The notes under the pieces: generated by a model
The model's database searches: none
Told to the model about the DNA's origin: nothing
Seen by the model: the letters and a program-made list of their open reading frames with translations, nothing else
Program-made: the position numbers and the translations under genes
In this document: positions 25,601 to 39,000 of the stretch, piece by piece
How the letters are laid out: each line of letters starts with the position of its first letter
Position numbering within the stretch: position 1 is the stretch's first letter
Assembly: GCA_947179485.1 (NCBI GenBank)
Contig: OX359250.1
Span: 23,818,654 to 23,882,653, forward strand
DNA from: Allacma fusca
Taxonomy: Eukaryota; Arthropoda; Collembola; Symphypleona; Sminthuridae
Direction of reading: 5' to 3'
DNA: 64,000 bases

Positions 25601-28600
25601 CTGCAATTTGAAACTGCAATTTGAAACTGCGATTTGAAACTGCAATTTGAAACTGCAATTTGAAACTGCAATTTGAAACTGCAATTTGAAACTGCAATTT
25701 GAAACTTCAATTTGAAACTGCAATTTGAAACTGCAATTTGAAACTGCAATTTGAAACTTCAATTTGAAACTGCAATTTGAAACTTCAATTTGAAACTGCA
25801 ATTTGAAACTGCAATTTGAAAATGCAATTTGAAACTGCAATTTGAAACTGCAATTTGAAACTGCAATTTGAAACTGCAATTTGAAACTGCAATTTGAAAC
25901 TGCAATTTAAAACTGCAATTAGAAACTGCAATTAGAAACTTCAATTTGAAACTGCAATTTGAAACTGCAATTTGAAACTGCAATTTGAAACTTCAATTTG
26001 AAACTTCAATTTGAAACTGCAATTTGAAACTTCAATTTGAAACTTCAATTTGAAACTGCAACTTGAAACTGCAATTTGAAACTGCAATTTGAAACTGCAA
26101 TCTGAAACTGCAATTTGAAACTGCAATTTGAAACTGCAATTTGAAACTTCAATTTGAAACTGCAATTTGAAACTGCAATTTGAAACTGCAATTTGAAACT
26201 GCAATTTGAAACTGCAATTTGAAACTGCAATTTGAAACTGCAATTTGAAACTGCAATTTGAAACTGCAATTTGAAACTGCAATTTGAAACTGCGATTTGA
26301 AACTGCAATTTGAAACTGCAATTTGAAACTGCAATTTGAAACTGCAATTTGAAACTTCAATTTGAAACTGCAATTTGAAACTGCAATTTGAAACTGCAAT
26401 TTGAAACTTCAATTTGAAACTGCAATTTGAAACTTCAATTTGAAACTGCAATTTGAAACTGCAATTTGAAAATGCAATTTGAAACTGCAATTTGAAACTG
26501 CAATTTGAAACTGCAATTTGAAACTGCAATTTGAAACTGCAATTTGAAACTGCAATTTAAAACTGCAATTAGAAACTGCAATTAGAAACTTCAATTTGAA
26601 ACTGCAATTTGAAACTGCAATTTGAAACTGCAATTTGAAACTTCAATTTGAAACTTCAATTTGAAACTGCAATTTGAAACTTCAATTTGAAACTTCAATT
26701 TGAAACTGCAACTTGAAACTGCAATTTGAAACTTCAATTTGAAACTGCAATTTGAAACTGCAATTAGAAACTGCAATTAGAAACTTCAATTTGAAACTGC
26801 AATTTGAAACTGCAATTTGAAACTGCAATTTGAAACTGCAATTTGAAACTTCAATTTGAAACTGCAACTTGAAACTGCAATTTGAAACTTCAATTTGAAA
26901 CTGCAATTTGAAACTGCAATTTGAAACTGCAATTTAAAACTGCAATTAGAAACTGCAATTAGAAACTTCAATTTGAAACTGCAATTTGAAACTGCAATTT
27001 GATACTGCAATTTGAAACTTCAATTTGAAACTGCAATTTGAAACTTCAATTTGAAACTTCAATTTGAAACTGCAATTTGAAACTTCAATTTGAAACTTCA
27101 ATTTGAAACTGCAATTTGAAACTGCAATTTGAAACTGCAATTTGAAACTGCAATTTGAAACTGCAATTTGAAACTGCAATTTGAAACTGCAATTTGAAAC
27201 TTCAATTTGAAACTGCAATTTGAAACTGCAATTTGAAACTGCAATTTGAAACTGCAATTTGAAACTGCAATTTGAAACTGCAATTTGAAAATGCAATTTG
27301 AAACTGCAATTTGAAACTGCAATTTGAAACTGCAATTTGAAACTGCAATTTGAAACTTCAATTTGAAACTTCAATTTGAAACTGCAACTTGAAACTGCAA
27401 TTTGAAACTGCAATTTGAAACTGCAATTTAAAACTGCAATTAGAAACTGCAATTAGAAACTTCAATTTGAAACTGCAATTTGAAACTGCAATTTGAAACT
27501 GCAATTTGAAACTGCAATTTGAAACTTCAATTTGAAACTGCAACTTGAAACTGCAATTTGAAACTTCAATTTGAAACTGCAATTTGAAACTGCAATTTGA
27601 AACTGCAATTTAAAACTGCAATTAGAAACTGCAATTAGAAACTTCAATTTGAAACTGCAATTTGAAACTGCAATTTGAAACTGCAATTTGAAACTTCAAT
27701 TTGAAACTGCAATTTGAAACTTCAATTTGAAACTTCAATTTGAAACTGCAATTTGAAACTTCAATTTGAAACTTCAATTTGAAACTGCAATTTGAAACTG
27801 CAATTTGAAACTGCAATTTGAAACTGCAATTTGAAACTGCAATTTGAAACTGCAATTTGAAACTTCAATTTGAAACTGCAATTTGAAACTGCAATTTGAA
27901 ACTGCAATTTGAAACTGCAATTTGAAACTGCAATTTGAAACTGCAATTTGAAAATGCAATTTGAAACTGCAATTTGAAACTGCAATTTGAAACTGCAATT
28001 TGAAACTGCAAGTTGAAACCGCAATTTGAAACTGCAATTTGAAACTGCAATTTGAAAATGCAATTTGAAACTGCAATTTGAAACTGCAATTTGAAACTGC
28101 AATTTGAAACTGCAATTTGAAACTTCAATTTGAAACTGCAATTTGAAACTGCAATCTGAAACTGCAATTTGAAACTGCAATTTGAAACTGCAATTTGAAA
28201 CTTCAATTTGAAACTGCAATTTGAAACTGCAATTTGAAACTGCAATTTGAAACTGCAATTTGAAACTGCAATTTGAAACTGCAATTTGAAACTGCAATTT
28301 GAAACTGCAATTTGAAACTGCAATTTGAAACTGCAATTTGAAACTGCAATTTGAAACTGCAATTTGAAACTGCAATTTGAAAATGCAATTTGAAACTGCA
28401 ATTTGAAACTGCAATTTGAAACTGCAATTTGAAACTGCAATTTGAAACTGCGATTTGAAACTGCAATTTGAAACTGCAATTTGAAACTGCAATTTGAAAC
28501 TGCAATTTGAAACTGCAATTTGAAACTTCAATTTGAAACTGCAATTTGAAACTGCAATTTGAAACTGCAATTTGAAACTTCAATTTGAAACTGCAATTTG

Positions 28601-29000
28601 AAACTTCAATTTGAAACTGCAATTTGAAACTGCAATTTGAAACCGCAATTTGAAACTGCAATTTGAAACTGCAATTTGAAACTGCAATTTGAAACTGCAA
28701 TTTGAAACTGCAATTTGAAACTGCAATTTAAAACTGCAATTAGAAACTGCAATTAGAAACTTCAATTTGAAACTGCAATTTGAAACTGCAATTTGAAACT
28801 GCAATTTGAAACTTCAATTTGAAACTTCAATTTGAAACTGCAATTTGAAACTTCAATTTGAAACTTCAATTTGAAACTGCAACTTGAAACTGCAATTTGA
28901 AACTTCAATTTGAAACTGCAATTTGAAACTGCAATTTGAAACTGCAATTTAAAACTGCAATTAGAAACTGCAATTAGAAACTTCAATTTGAAACTGCAAT
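22700..29000. repeat. Array of related higher-order repeats (about 559-1118 bp) with AATTA pairs
   Basis: The marker of two consecutive units ending in ATTA starts at 22776, 22958, 23660, 24700, 25363, 25922, 26572, 26767, 26949, 27443, 27625, 28743 and 28964. In 24.2-26.6 kb a second landmark, CTGCGATT, starts at 24401, 25064, 25623 and 26286, giving gaps of 663, 559 and 663 bp. The AATTA gaps there are 663, 559 and 650 bp, so copies differ by whole units. Block 22977-23670 repeats at 23679 with a 702-bp offset, and block 26682-27010 repeats at 27358 with 676 bp. CAACTTG units recur in the same contexts. Copy edges are approximate. Confidence 0.82.
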
Positions 29001-30670
29001 TTGAAACTGCAATTTGAAACTGCAATTTGAAACTGCAATTTGAAACTGCAATTTGAAAATGCAATTTGAAACTGCAATTTGAAACTGCAATTTGAAACTG
29101 CAATTTGAAACTGCAATTTGAAACTGCAATTTGAAACTGCAATTTGAAACTGCAATTTGAAACTGCAATTTGAAACTGCAATCTCAAACTGCAATTTGAA
29201 ACTGCAATTTGAAACTGCAATCTCAAACTGCAATTTGAAACTGCAATTTGAAACTGCAATTTGAAACTGCAATTTGAAACTGCAATTTGAAACTGCAATT
29301 TGAAACTGCAATTTGAAACTGCAATTTGAAACTGCAATTTGAAACTGCAATTTGAAACTGCAATTTGAAACTTCAATTTGAAACTGCAATTTGAAACTGC
29401 AATTTGAAACTGCAATTTGAAACTTCAATTTGAAACTGCAATTTGAAACTGCAATTTGAAACTGCAATTTGAAACTGCAATTTGAAACTGCAATTTGAAA
29501 CTGCAATTTGAAACTTCAATTTGAAACTGCAATTTGAAACTGCAATTTGAAAATGCAATTTGAAACTGCAATTTGAAACTGCAATTTGAAACTGCAATTT
29601 GAAACTGCAATTTGAAACTGCAATTTGAAACTGCAATTTGAAACTGCAATTTGAAACTGCAATTTGAAACTGCAATTTGAAACTGCAATTTGAAACTGCA
29701 ATTTGAAACTGCAATTTGAAACTGCAATCTCAAACTGCAATTTGAAACTGCAATTTGAAACTGCAATTTGAAACTGCAATCTCAAACTGCAATTTGAAAC
29801 TGCAATTTGAAACTGCAATCTCAAACTGCAATTTGAAACTGCAATTTGAAACTGCAATTTGAAACTGCAATTTGAAACTTCAATTTGAAACTTCAATTTG
29901 AAACTTCAATTTGAAACTTCAATTTGAAACTTCAATTTGAAACTGCAATTTGAAACTGCAATTTGAAACTGCAATTTGAAACTGCAATTTGAAACTTCAA
30001 TTTGAAACTTCAATTTTAAACTGCAATTTGAAACTGCAATTTGAAACTTCAATTTGAAACTTCAATTTGAAACTTCAATTTGAAACTGCAATTTGAAACT
30101 GCAATTTGAAACTGCAATTTGAAACTTCAATTTGAAACTGCAATTTGAAACTGCAATTTGAAACTGCAATTTGAAACTGCAATTTGAAACTGCAATTTGA
30201 AACTGCAATTTGAAACTGCAATTTGAAACTGCAATTTGAAACTTCAATTTGAAACTTCAATTTGAAACTGCAATTTGACTCTGCAATTTGAAACTTCAAT
30301 TTGAAACTGCAATTTGAAACTGCAATTTGAAACTGCAATTTAAAACTGCAATTAGAAACTGCAATTAGAAACTTCAATTTGAAACTGCAATTTGAAACTG
30401 CAATTTGAAACTGCAATTTGAAACTTCAATTTGAAACTTCAATTTGAAACTGCAATTTGAAACTGCAATTTGAAACTTCAATTTGAAACTGCAATTTGAA
30501 ACTGCAATTTGAAACTGCAATTTAAAACTGCAATTAGAAACTGCAATTAGAAACTTCAATTTGAAACTGCAATTTGAAACTGCAATTTGAAACTGCAATT
30601 TGAAACTGCAATTTGAAACTTCAATTTGAAACTGCAATTTGAAAATTCAATTTGAAACTTCAATTTGAAA
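29000..30670. repeat. Mosaic segment with the last AATCTC landmarks
   Basis: AATCTC junctions near 29.18 and 29.22 kb, and near 29.73, 29.78 and 29.82 kb, are the last in the window. A run of five T units lies near 29.88-29.94 kb. AATTA pairs start at 30355 and 30537, 182 bp apart. A unique GACTCTGC unit lies near 30.28 kb. Otherwise the segment is ordinary 13-bp units with no gene. Confidence 0.75.
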
Positions 30671-30679
30671 CTGCAATTT

Positions 30680-31860
30680 GAAACTTCAATTTGAAACTTC
30701 AATTTGAAACTGCAATTTGAAACTTCAATTTGAAACTGCAATTTGAAACTGCAATTTGAAACTGCAATTTGAAACTGCAATTTGAAACTGCAATTTGAAA
30801 CTGCAATTTGAAACTGCAATTTGAAACTGCAATTTGAAACTGCAATTTGAAACTGCAATTTGAAACTGCAATTTGAAACTGCAATTTGAAACTGCAATTT
30901 GAAACTGCAATTTGAAACTGCAATTTGAAACTGCAATTTGAAACTGCAATTTGAAACTGCAATTTGAAACTGCAATTTGAAACTTCAATTTGAAACTTCA
31001 ATTTGAAACTTCAATTTGAAACTTCAATTTGAAACTGCAATTTGAAACTTCAATTTGAAACTGCAATTTGAAACTGCAATTTGAAACTGCAATTTGAAAC
31101 TGCAATTTGAAACTGCAATTTGAAACTTCAATTTGAAACTGCAATTTGAAACTGCAATTTGAAACTGCAATTTGAAACTTCAATTTGAAACTTCAATTTG
31201 AAACTGCAATTTGAAACTTCAATTTGAAACTGCAATTTGAAACTGCAATTTGAAACTGCAATTTGAAACTGCAATTTGAAACTGCAATTTGAAACTTCAA
31301 TTTGAAACTTCAATTTGAAACTGCAATTTGAAACTGCAATTTGAAACTTCAATTTGAAACTGCAATTTGAAACTTCAATTTGAAACTGCAATTTGAAACT
31401 GCAATTTGAAACTGCAATTTGAAACTGCAATTTGAAACTGCAATTTGAAACTGCAATTTGAAACTGCAATTTGAAACTGCAATTTGAAACTGCAATTTGA
31501 AACTGCAATTTGAAACTGCAATTTGAAACTGCAATTTGAAACTGCAATTTGAAACTGCAATTTGAAACTGCAATTTGAAACTGCAATTTGAAACTGCAAT
31601 TTGAAACTGCAATTTGAAACTGCAATTTGAAACTTCAATTTGAAACTTCAATTTGAAACTTCAATTTGAAACTTCAATTTGAAACTGCAATTTGAAACTT
31701 CAATTTGAAACTGCAATTTGAAACTGCAATTTGAAACTGCAATTTGAAACTGCAATTTGAAACTGCAATTTGAAACTGCAATTTGAAACTTCAATTTGAA
31801 ACTGCAATTTGAAACTGCAATTTGAAACTGCAATTTGAAACTTCAATTTGAAACTTCAAT
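30680..31860. repeat. Tandem higher-order repeat, 650 bp (50 units)
   Basis: The G and T unit order from about 30.70 to 31.18 kb recurs at 31.35 to 31.83 kb with an offset of exactly 650 bp, including a run of about 18 G units followed by four T units. There is no rare landmark inside, so the call rests on unit order alone. Confidence 0.8.
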
Positions 31861-34800
31861 TTGAAACTGCAATTTGAAACTTCAATTTGAAACTGCAATT
31901 TGAAACTGCAATTTGAAACTGCAATTTGAAACTGCAATTTGAAACTGCAATTTGAAACTTCAATTTGAAACTTCAATTTGAAACTGCAATTTGAAACTGC
32001 AATTTGAAACTTCAATTTGAAACTGCAATTTGAAACTTCAATTTGAAACTTCAATTTGAAACTGCAATTTGAAACTGCAATTTGAAACTTCAATTTGAAA
32101 CTGCAATTTGAAACTGCAATTTGAAACTGCAATTTAAAACTGCAATTAGAAACTGCAATTAGAAACTTCAATTTGAAACTGCAATTTGAAACTGCAATTT
32201 GAAACTGCAATTTGAAACTTCAATTTGAAACTTCAATTTGAAACTGCAATTTGAAACTGCAATTTGAAACTTCAATTTGAAACTGTAATTTGAAACTGCA
32301 ATTTGAAACTGCAATTAAAAACTGCAATTAGAAACTGCAATTAGAAACTGCAATTTGAAACTGCAATTTGAAACTGCAATTTAAAACTGCAATTTGAAAC
32401 TTCAATTTGAAACTTCAATTTGAAACTGCAATTTGAAACTGCAATTTGAAACTTCAATTTGAAACTGCAATTTGAAACTGCAATTTAAAACTGCAATTAG
32501 AAACTGCAATTAGAAACTTCAATTTGAAACAGCAATTTGAAACTGCAATTTGAAACTGCAATTTGAAACTTCAATTTGAAACTTCAATTTGAAACTGCAA
32601 TTTGAAACTTCAATTTGAAACTTCAATTTGAAACTGCAATTTGAAACTGCAATTTGAAACTTCAATTTGAAACTGCAATTTGAAACTTCAATTTGAAACT
32701 GCAATTTGAAACTGCAATTTGAAACTGCAATTTGAAACTGCAATTTGAAATTGCAATTTGAAACTGCAATTTGAAACTGCAATTTGCAACTGCTATTTGA
32801 AACTGCAATTTGAAACTGCAATTTGAAACTGCAATTTGAAACTGCAATTTGAAACTGCAATTTGAAAATGCAATTTGAAACTGCAATTTGAAACTGCAAT
32901 TTGAAACTGCAATTTGAAACTGCAATTTGAAACTGCAATTTGAAACTGCAATTTGAAACTTCAATTTGAAACTTCAATTTGAAACTTCAATTTGAAACTG
33001 CAATTTGAAACTGCAATTTGAAACTTCAATTTAAAACTGCAATTTGAAACTTCAATTTGAAACTTCAATTTGAAACTGCAATTTGAAACTTCAATTTGAA
33101 ACTGCAATTTGAAACTTCAATTTGAAACTGCAATTTGAAACTGCAATTTGAAATTGCAATTTGAAACTGCAATTTGAAACTGCAATTTAAAACTGCAATT
33201 TGAAACTGCAATTTGAAACTTCAATTTGAAACTGCAATTTGAAACTGCAATTTGAAACTGCAATTTGAAACTGCAATTTGAAACTGCAATTTGAAACTGC
33301 AATTTGAAACTGCAATTTGAAACTGCAATTTGAAACTGCAATTTGAAACTGCAATTTGAAACTGCAATTTGAAACTGCAATTTGAAACTGCAATTTGAAA
33401 CTGCAATTTGAAACTGCAATTTGAAACTGCAATTTGAAACTGCAATTTGAAACTGCAATTTGAAACTGCAATTTGAAACTTCAATTTGAAACTTCAATTT
33501 GAAACTTCAATTTGAAACTTCAATTTGAAACTGCAATTTGAAACTTCAATTTGAAACTGCAATTTGAAACTGCAATTTGAAACTGCAATTTGAAACTGCA
33601 ATTTGAAACTGCAATTTGAAACTGCAATTTGAAACTTCAATTTGAAACTGAAATTTGAAACTGCAATTTGAAACTGCAATTTGAAACTTCAATTTGAAAC
33701 TTCAATTTGAAACTTCAATTTGAAACTGCAATTTGAAACTTCAATTTGAAACTTCAATTTGAAACTGCAATTTGAAACTTCAATTTGAAACTGCAATTTG
33801 AAACTGCAATTTGAAACTGCAATTTGAAACTGCAATTTGAAACTGCAATTTGAAACTGCAATTTGAAACTTCAATTTGAAACTGCAATTTGAAACTGCAA
33901 TTTGAAACTGCAATTTGAAACTTCAATTTGAAACTTCAATTTGAAACTGCAATTTGAAACTTCAATTTGAAACTGCAATTTGAAACTGCAATTTGAAACT
34001 GCAATTTGAAACTGCAATTTGAAACTGCAATTTGAAACTTCAATTTGAAACTTCAATTTGAAACTGCAATTTGAAACTGCAATTTGAAACTTCAATTTGA
34101 AACTGCAATTTGAAACTTCAATTTGAAACTTCAATTTGAAACTGCAATTTGAAACTGCAATTTGAAACTTCAATTTGAAACTGCAATTTGAAACTGCAAT
34201 TTGAAACTGCAATTTAAAACTGCAATTAGAAACTGCAATTAGAAACTTCAATTTGAAACTGCAATTTGAAACTGCAATTTGAAACTGCAATTTGAAACTT
34301 CAATTTGAAACTTCAATTTGAAACTGCAATTTGAAACTGCAATTTGAAACTTCAATTTGAAACTGCAATTTGAAACTGCAATTTGAAACTGCAATTAAAA
34401 ACTGCAATTAGAAACTGCAATTAGAAACTGCAATTTGAAACTGCAATTTGAAACTGCAATTTAAAACTGCAATTTGAAACTTCAATTTGAAACTTCAATT
34501 TGAAACTGCAATTTGAAACTGCAATTTGAAACTTCAATTTGAAACTGCAATTTGAAACTGCAATTTAAAACTGCAATTAGAAACTGCAATTAGAAACTTC
34601 AATTTGAAACAGCAATTTGAAACTGCAATTTGAAACTGCAATTTGAAACTTCAATTTGAAACTTCAATTTGAAACTGCAATTTGAAACTTCAATTTGAAA
34701 CTTCAATTTGAAACTGCAATTTGAAACTGCAATTTGAAACTTCAATTTGAAACTGCAATTTGAAACTTCAATTTGAAACTGCAATTTGAAACTGCAATTT

Positions 34801-35800
34801 GAAACTGCAATTTGAAACTGCAATTTGAAATTGCAATTTGAAACTGCAATTTGAAACTGCAATTTGCAACTGCTATTTGAAACTGCAATTTGAAACTGCA
34901 ATTTGAAACTGCAATTTGAAACTGCAATTTGAAAATGCAATTTGAAACTGCAATTTGAAACTGCAATTTGAAACTGCAATTTGAAACTGCAATTTGAAAC
35001 TGCAATTTGAAACTGCAATTTGAAACTTCAATTTGAAACTTCAATTTGAAACTTCAATTTGAAACTGCAATTTGAAACTGCAATTTGAAACTTCAATTTA
35101 AAACTGCAATTTGAAACTTCAATTTGAAACTTCAATTTGAAACTGCAATTTGAAACTTCAATTTGAAACTGCAATTTGAAACTTCAATTTGAAACTGCAA
35201 TTTGAAACTGCAATTTGAAATTGCAATTTGAAACTGCAATTTGAAACTGCAATTTAAAACTGCAATTTGAAACTGCAATTTGAAACTTCAATTTGAAACT
35301 GCAATTTGAAACTGCAATTTGAAACTGCAATTTGAAACTGCAATTTGAAACTGCAATTTGAAACTGCAATTTGAAACTGCAATTTGAAACTGCAATTTGA
35401 AACTGCAATTTGAAACTGCAATTTGAAACTGCAATTTGAAACTGCAATTTGAAACTGCAATTTGAAACTGCAATTTGAAACTGCAATTTGAAACTGCAAT
35501 TTGAAACTGCAATTTGAAACTGCAATTTGAAACTGCAATTTGAAACTTCAATTTGAAACTTCAATTTGAAACTTCAATTTGAAACTTCAATTTGAAACTG
35601 CAATTTGAAACTTCAATTTGAAACTGCAATTTGAAACTGCAATTTGAAACTGCAATTTGAAACTGCAATTTGAAACTGCAATTTGAAACTGCAATTTGAA
35701 ACTGCAATTTGAAACTTCAATTTGAAACTGAAATTTGAAACTGCAATTTGAAACTGCAATTTGAAACTTCAATTTGAAACTTCAATTTGAAACTTCAATT
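31631..35800. repeat. Two-copy higher-order repeat, 2080 bp (160 units)
   Basis: AATTA pairs at 32149, 32331 and 32500 recur at 34229, 34411 and 34580. A GAAACAGC unit near 32.53 kb recurs near 34.61 kb, and a unique GCAACTGCTATTT unit at 32786 recurs at 34866, all at 2080 bp. Copy 2 then loses one unit, so GAAAATGC at 32864 matches 34931 (2067 bp). It later gains one back: seven instead of six G units before the GAAACTGAAATTT landmark near 35.73 kb, restoring 2080 bp. Apart from these and scattered substitutions the copies agree, marking a recent segmental duplication inside the array. Confidence 0.9.
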
Positions 35801-36039
35801 TGAAACTGCAATTTGAAACTTCAATTTGAAACTTCAATTTGAAACTGCAATTTGAAACTGCAATTTGAAACTGCAATTTGAAACTGCAATTTGAAACTGC
35901 AATTTGAAACTGCAATTTGAAACTGCAATTTGAAACTGCAATTTGAAACTGCAATTTGAAACTTCAATTTGAAACTGCAATTTGAAACTGCAATTTGAAA
36001 CTGCAATTTGAAACTGCAATTTGAAACTGCAATTTGAAA

Positions 36040-39000
36040 CTGCAATTTGAAAATGCAATTTGAAACTGCAATTTGAAACTGCAATTTGAAACTGCAATTT
36101 GAAACTGCAATTTGAAACTGCAATTTGAAACTGCAATTTGAAAATGCAATTTGAAACTGCAATTTGAAACTGCAATTTGAAACTGCAATTTGAAATTGCA
36201 ATTTGAAACTGCAATCTGAAACTGCAATTTGAAACTGCAATTTGAAACTGCAATTTGAAACTGCAATTTGAAACTGCAATTTGAAACTGCAATTTGAAAC
36301 TGCAATTTGAAACTTCAAATTGAAACTGCAATTTGAAACTGCAATTTGAAACTGCAATTTGAAACTTCAATTTGAAACTTCAAATTGAAACTGCAATTTG
36401 AAACTGCAATTTGAAACTGCAATTTGAAACTGCAATTTGAAACTGCAATTTGAAACTGCAATTTGAAACTTCAATTTGAAACTGCAATTTGAAACTGCAA
36501 TTTGAAACTGCAATTTGAAACTGCAATTTGAAACTGCAATTTGAAACTGCAATTTGAAACTGCAATTTGAAACTGCAATTTGAAACTGCAATTTGAAACT
36601 GCAATTTGAAACTGCAATTTGAAACTGCAATTTGAAACTGCAATTAGAAACTGCAATTAGAAACTTCAATTTGAAACTGCAATTTGAAACTGCAATTTGA
36701 AACTGCAATTTGAAACTGCAATTTGAAACTGCAATTTGAAACTGCAATTTGAAACTGCAATTTGAAACTGCAATTTGAAACTTCAATTTGAAACTTCAAT
36801 TTGAAACTGCAATTTGAAACTGCAATTAGAAACTTCAATTTGAAACTGCAATTTGAAACTGCAATTTGAAACTGAAATTTGAAACTGAAATTTGAAACTT
36901 CAATTTGAAACTGCAATTTGAAACTGCAATTTGAAACTGCAATTTGAAACTGCAATTTGAAACTGCAATTTGAAACTGCAATTTGAAACTGCAATTTGAA
37001 ACTTCAATTTGAAACTGCAATTTGAAACTGCAATTTGAAACTGCAATTTGAAACTGCAATTTGAAACTGCAATTTGAAACTGCAATTTGAAACTGCAATT
37101 TGAAACTTCAATTTGAAACTGCAATTTGAAACTGCAATTTGAAACTGCAATTTGAAACTGCAATTTGAAACTGCAATTTGAAACTGCAATTTGAAACTGC
37201 AATTTGAAACTGCAATTTGAAACTTCAATTTGAAACTGCAATTTGAAACTGCAATTTGAAACTGCAATTTGAAACTGCAATTTGAAACTGCAATTTGAAA
37301 CTGCAATTTGAAACTGCAATTTGAAACTGCAATTTGAAATTGCAATTTGAAACTGCAATCTGAAACTGCAATTTGAAACTGCAATTTGAAACTGCAATTT
37401 GAAACTGCAATTTGAAACTGCAATTTGAAACTGCAATTTGAAACTGCAATTTGAAACTGCAATTTGAAACTGCAATTTGAAACTGCAATTTGAAACTGCA
37501 ATTTGAAACTGCAATTTGAAACTGCAATTTGAAACTTCAATTTGAAACTTCAATTTGAAACTGCAATTTGAAACTGCAATTTGAAACTGCAATTTGAAAC
37601 TGCAATTTGAAACTGCAATTTGAAACTTCAATTTGAAACTGCAATTTGAAACTGCAATTTGAAACTGCAATTTGAAACTGCAATTTGAAACTGCAATTTG
37701 AAACTGCAATTTGAAACTGCAATTTGAAACTGCAATTTGAAACTGCAATTTGAAACTGCAATTTGAAACTGCAATTTGAAACTGCAATTTGAAACTGCAA
37801 TTTGAAACTGCAATTTGAAACTGCAATTTGAAACTGCAATTTGAAACTGCAATTTGAAACTGCAATTTGAAACTGCAATTTGAAACTGCAATTTGAAACT
37901 GCAATTTGAAACTGCAATTTGAAACTGCAATTTGAAACTGCAATTTGAAACTGCAATTTGAAACTGCAATTTGAAACTGCAATTTGAAACTGCAATTTGA
38001 AACTGCAATTTGAAACTGCAATTTGAAACTGCAATTTGAAACTTCAATTTGAAACTGCAATTTGAAACTGCAATTTGAAACTGCAATTTGAAACTGCAAT
38101 TTGAAACTGCAATTTGAAACTGCAATTTGAAACTGCAATTTGAAACTTCAATTTGAAACTGAAATTTGAAACTGCAATTTGAAACTGCAATTTGAAACTT
38201 CAATTTGAAACTTCAATTTGAAACTTCAATTTGAAACTGCAATTTGAAACTTCAATTTGAAACTTCAATTTGAAACTGCAATTTGAAACTGCAATTTGAA
38301 ACTGCAATTTGAAACTGCAATTTGAAACTGCAATTTGAAACTGCAATTTGAAACTGCAATTTGAAACTGCAATTTGAAACTTCAATTTGAAACTGCAATT
38401 TGAAACTGCAATTTGAAACTGCAATTTGAAACTGCAATTTGAAACTGCAATTTGAAACTGCAATTTGAAAATGCAATTTGAAACTGCAATTTGAAACTGC
38501 AATTTGAAACTGCAATTTGAAACTGCAATTTGAAACTGCAATTTGAAACTGCAATTTGAAAATGCAATTTGAAACTGCAATTTGAAACTGCAATTTGAAA
38601 CTGCAATTTGAAACTTCAATTTGAAACTGCAATTTGAAACTTCAATTTGAAACTGCAATTTGAAACTGCAATCTGAAACTTCAATTTGAAACTTCAATTT
38701 GAAACTGCAATTTGAAACTTCAATTTGAAACTTCAATTTGAAACTGCAATTTGAAACTGCAATTTGAAACTGCAATTTGAAACTGCAATTTGAAACTGCA
38801 ATTTGAAACTGCAATTTGAAACTGCAATTTGAAACTGCAATTTGAAACTTCAATTAGAAACTTCAATTTGAAACTGCAATTTGAAACTGCAATTTGAAAC
38901 TGCAATTTGAAACTTCAATTTGAAACTGCAATTTGAAACTGCAATTTGAAACTGCAATTTAAAACTGCAATTAGAAACTGCAATTTGAAACTGCAATTTG

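Noticed and set aside
6930-38568. GAAAATGCAATTT as an octamer-type (ATGCAAAT) transcription factor site
   Set aside because: It differs at one core base (ATGCAATT). It is explained by a single C-to-A change spread by HOR copying, and nothing else suggests a promoter.
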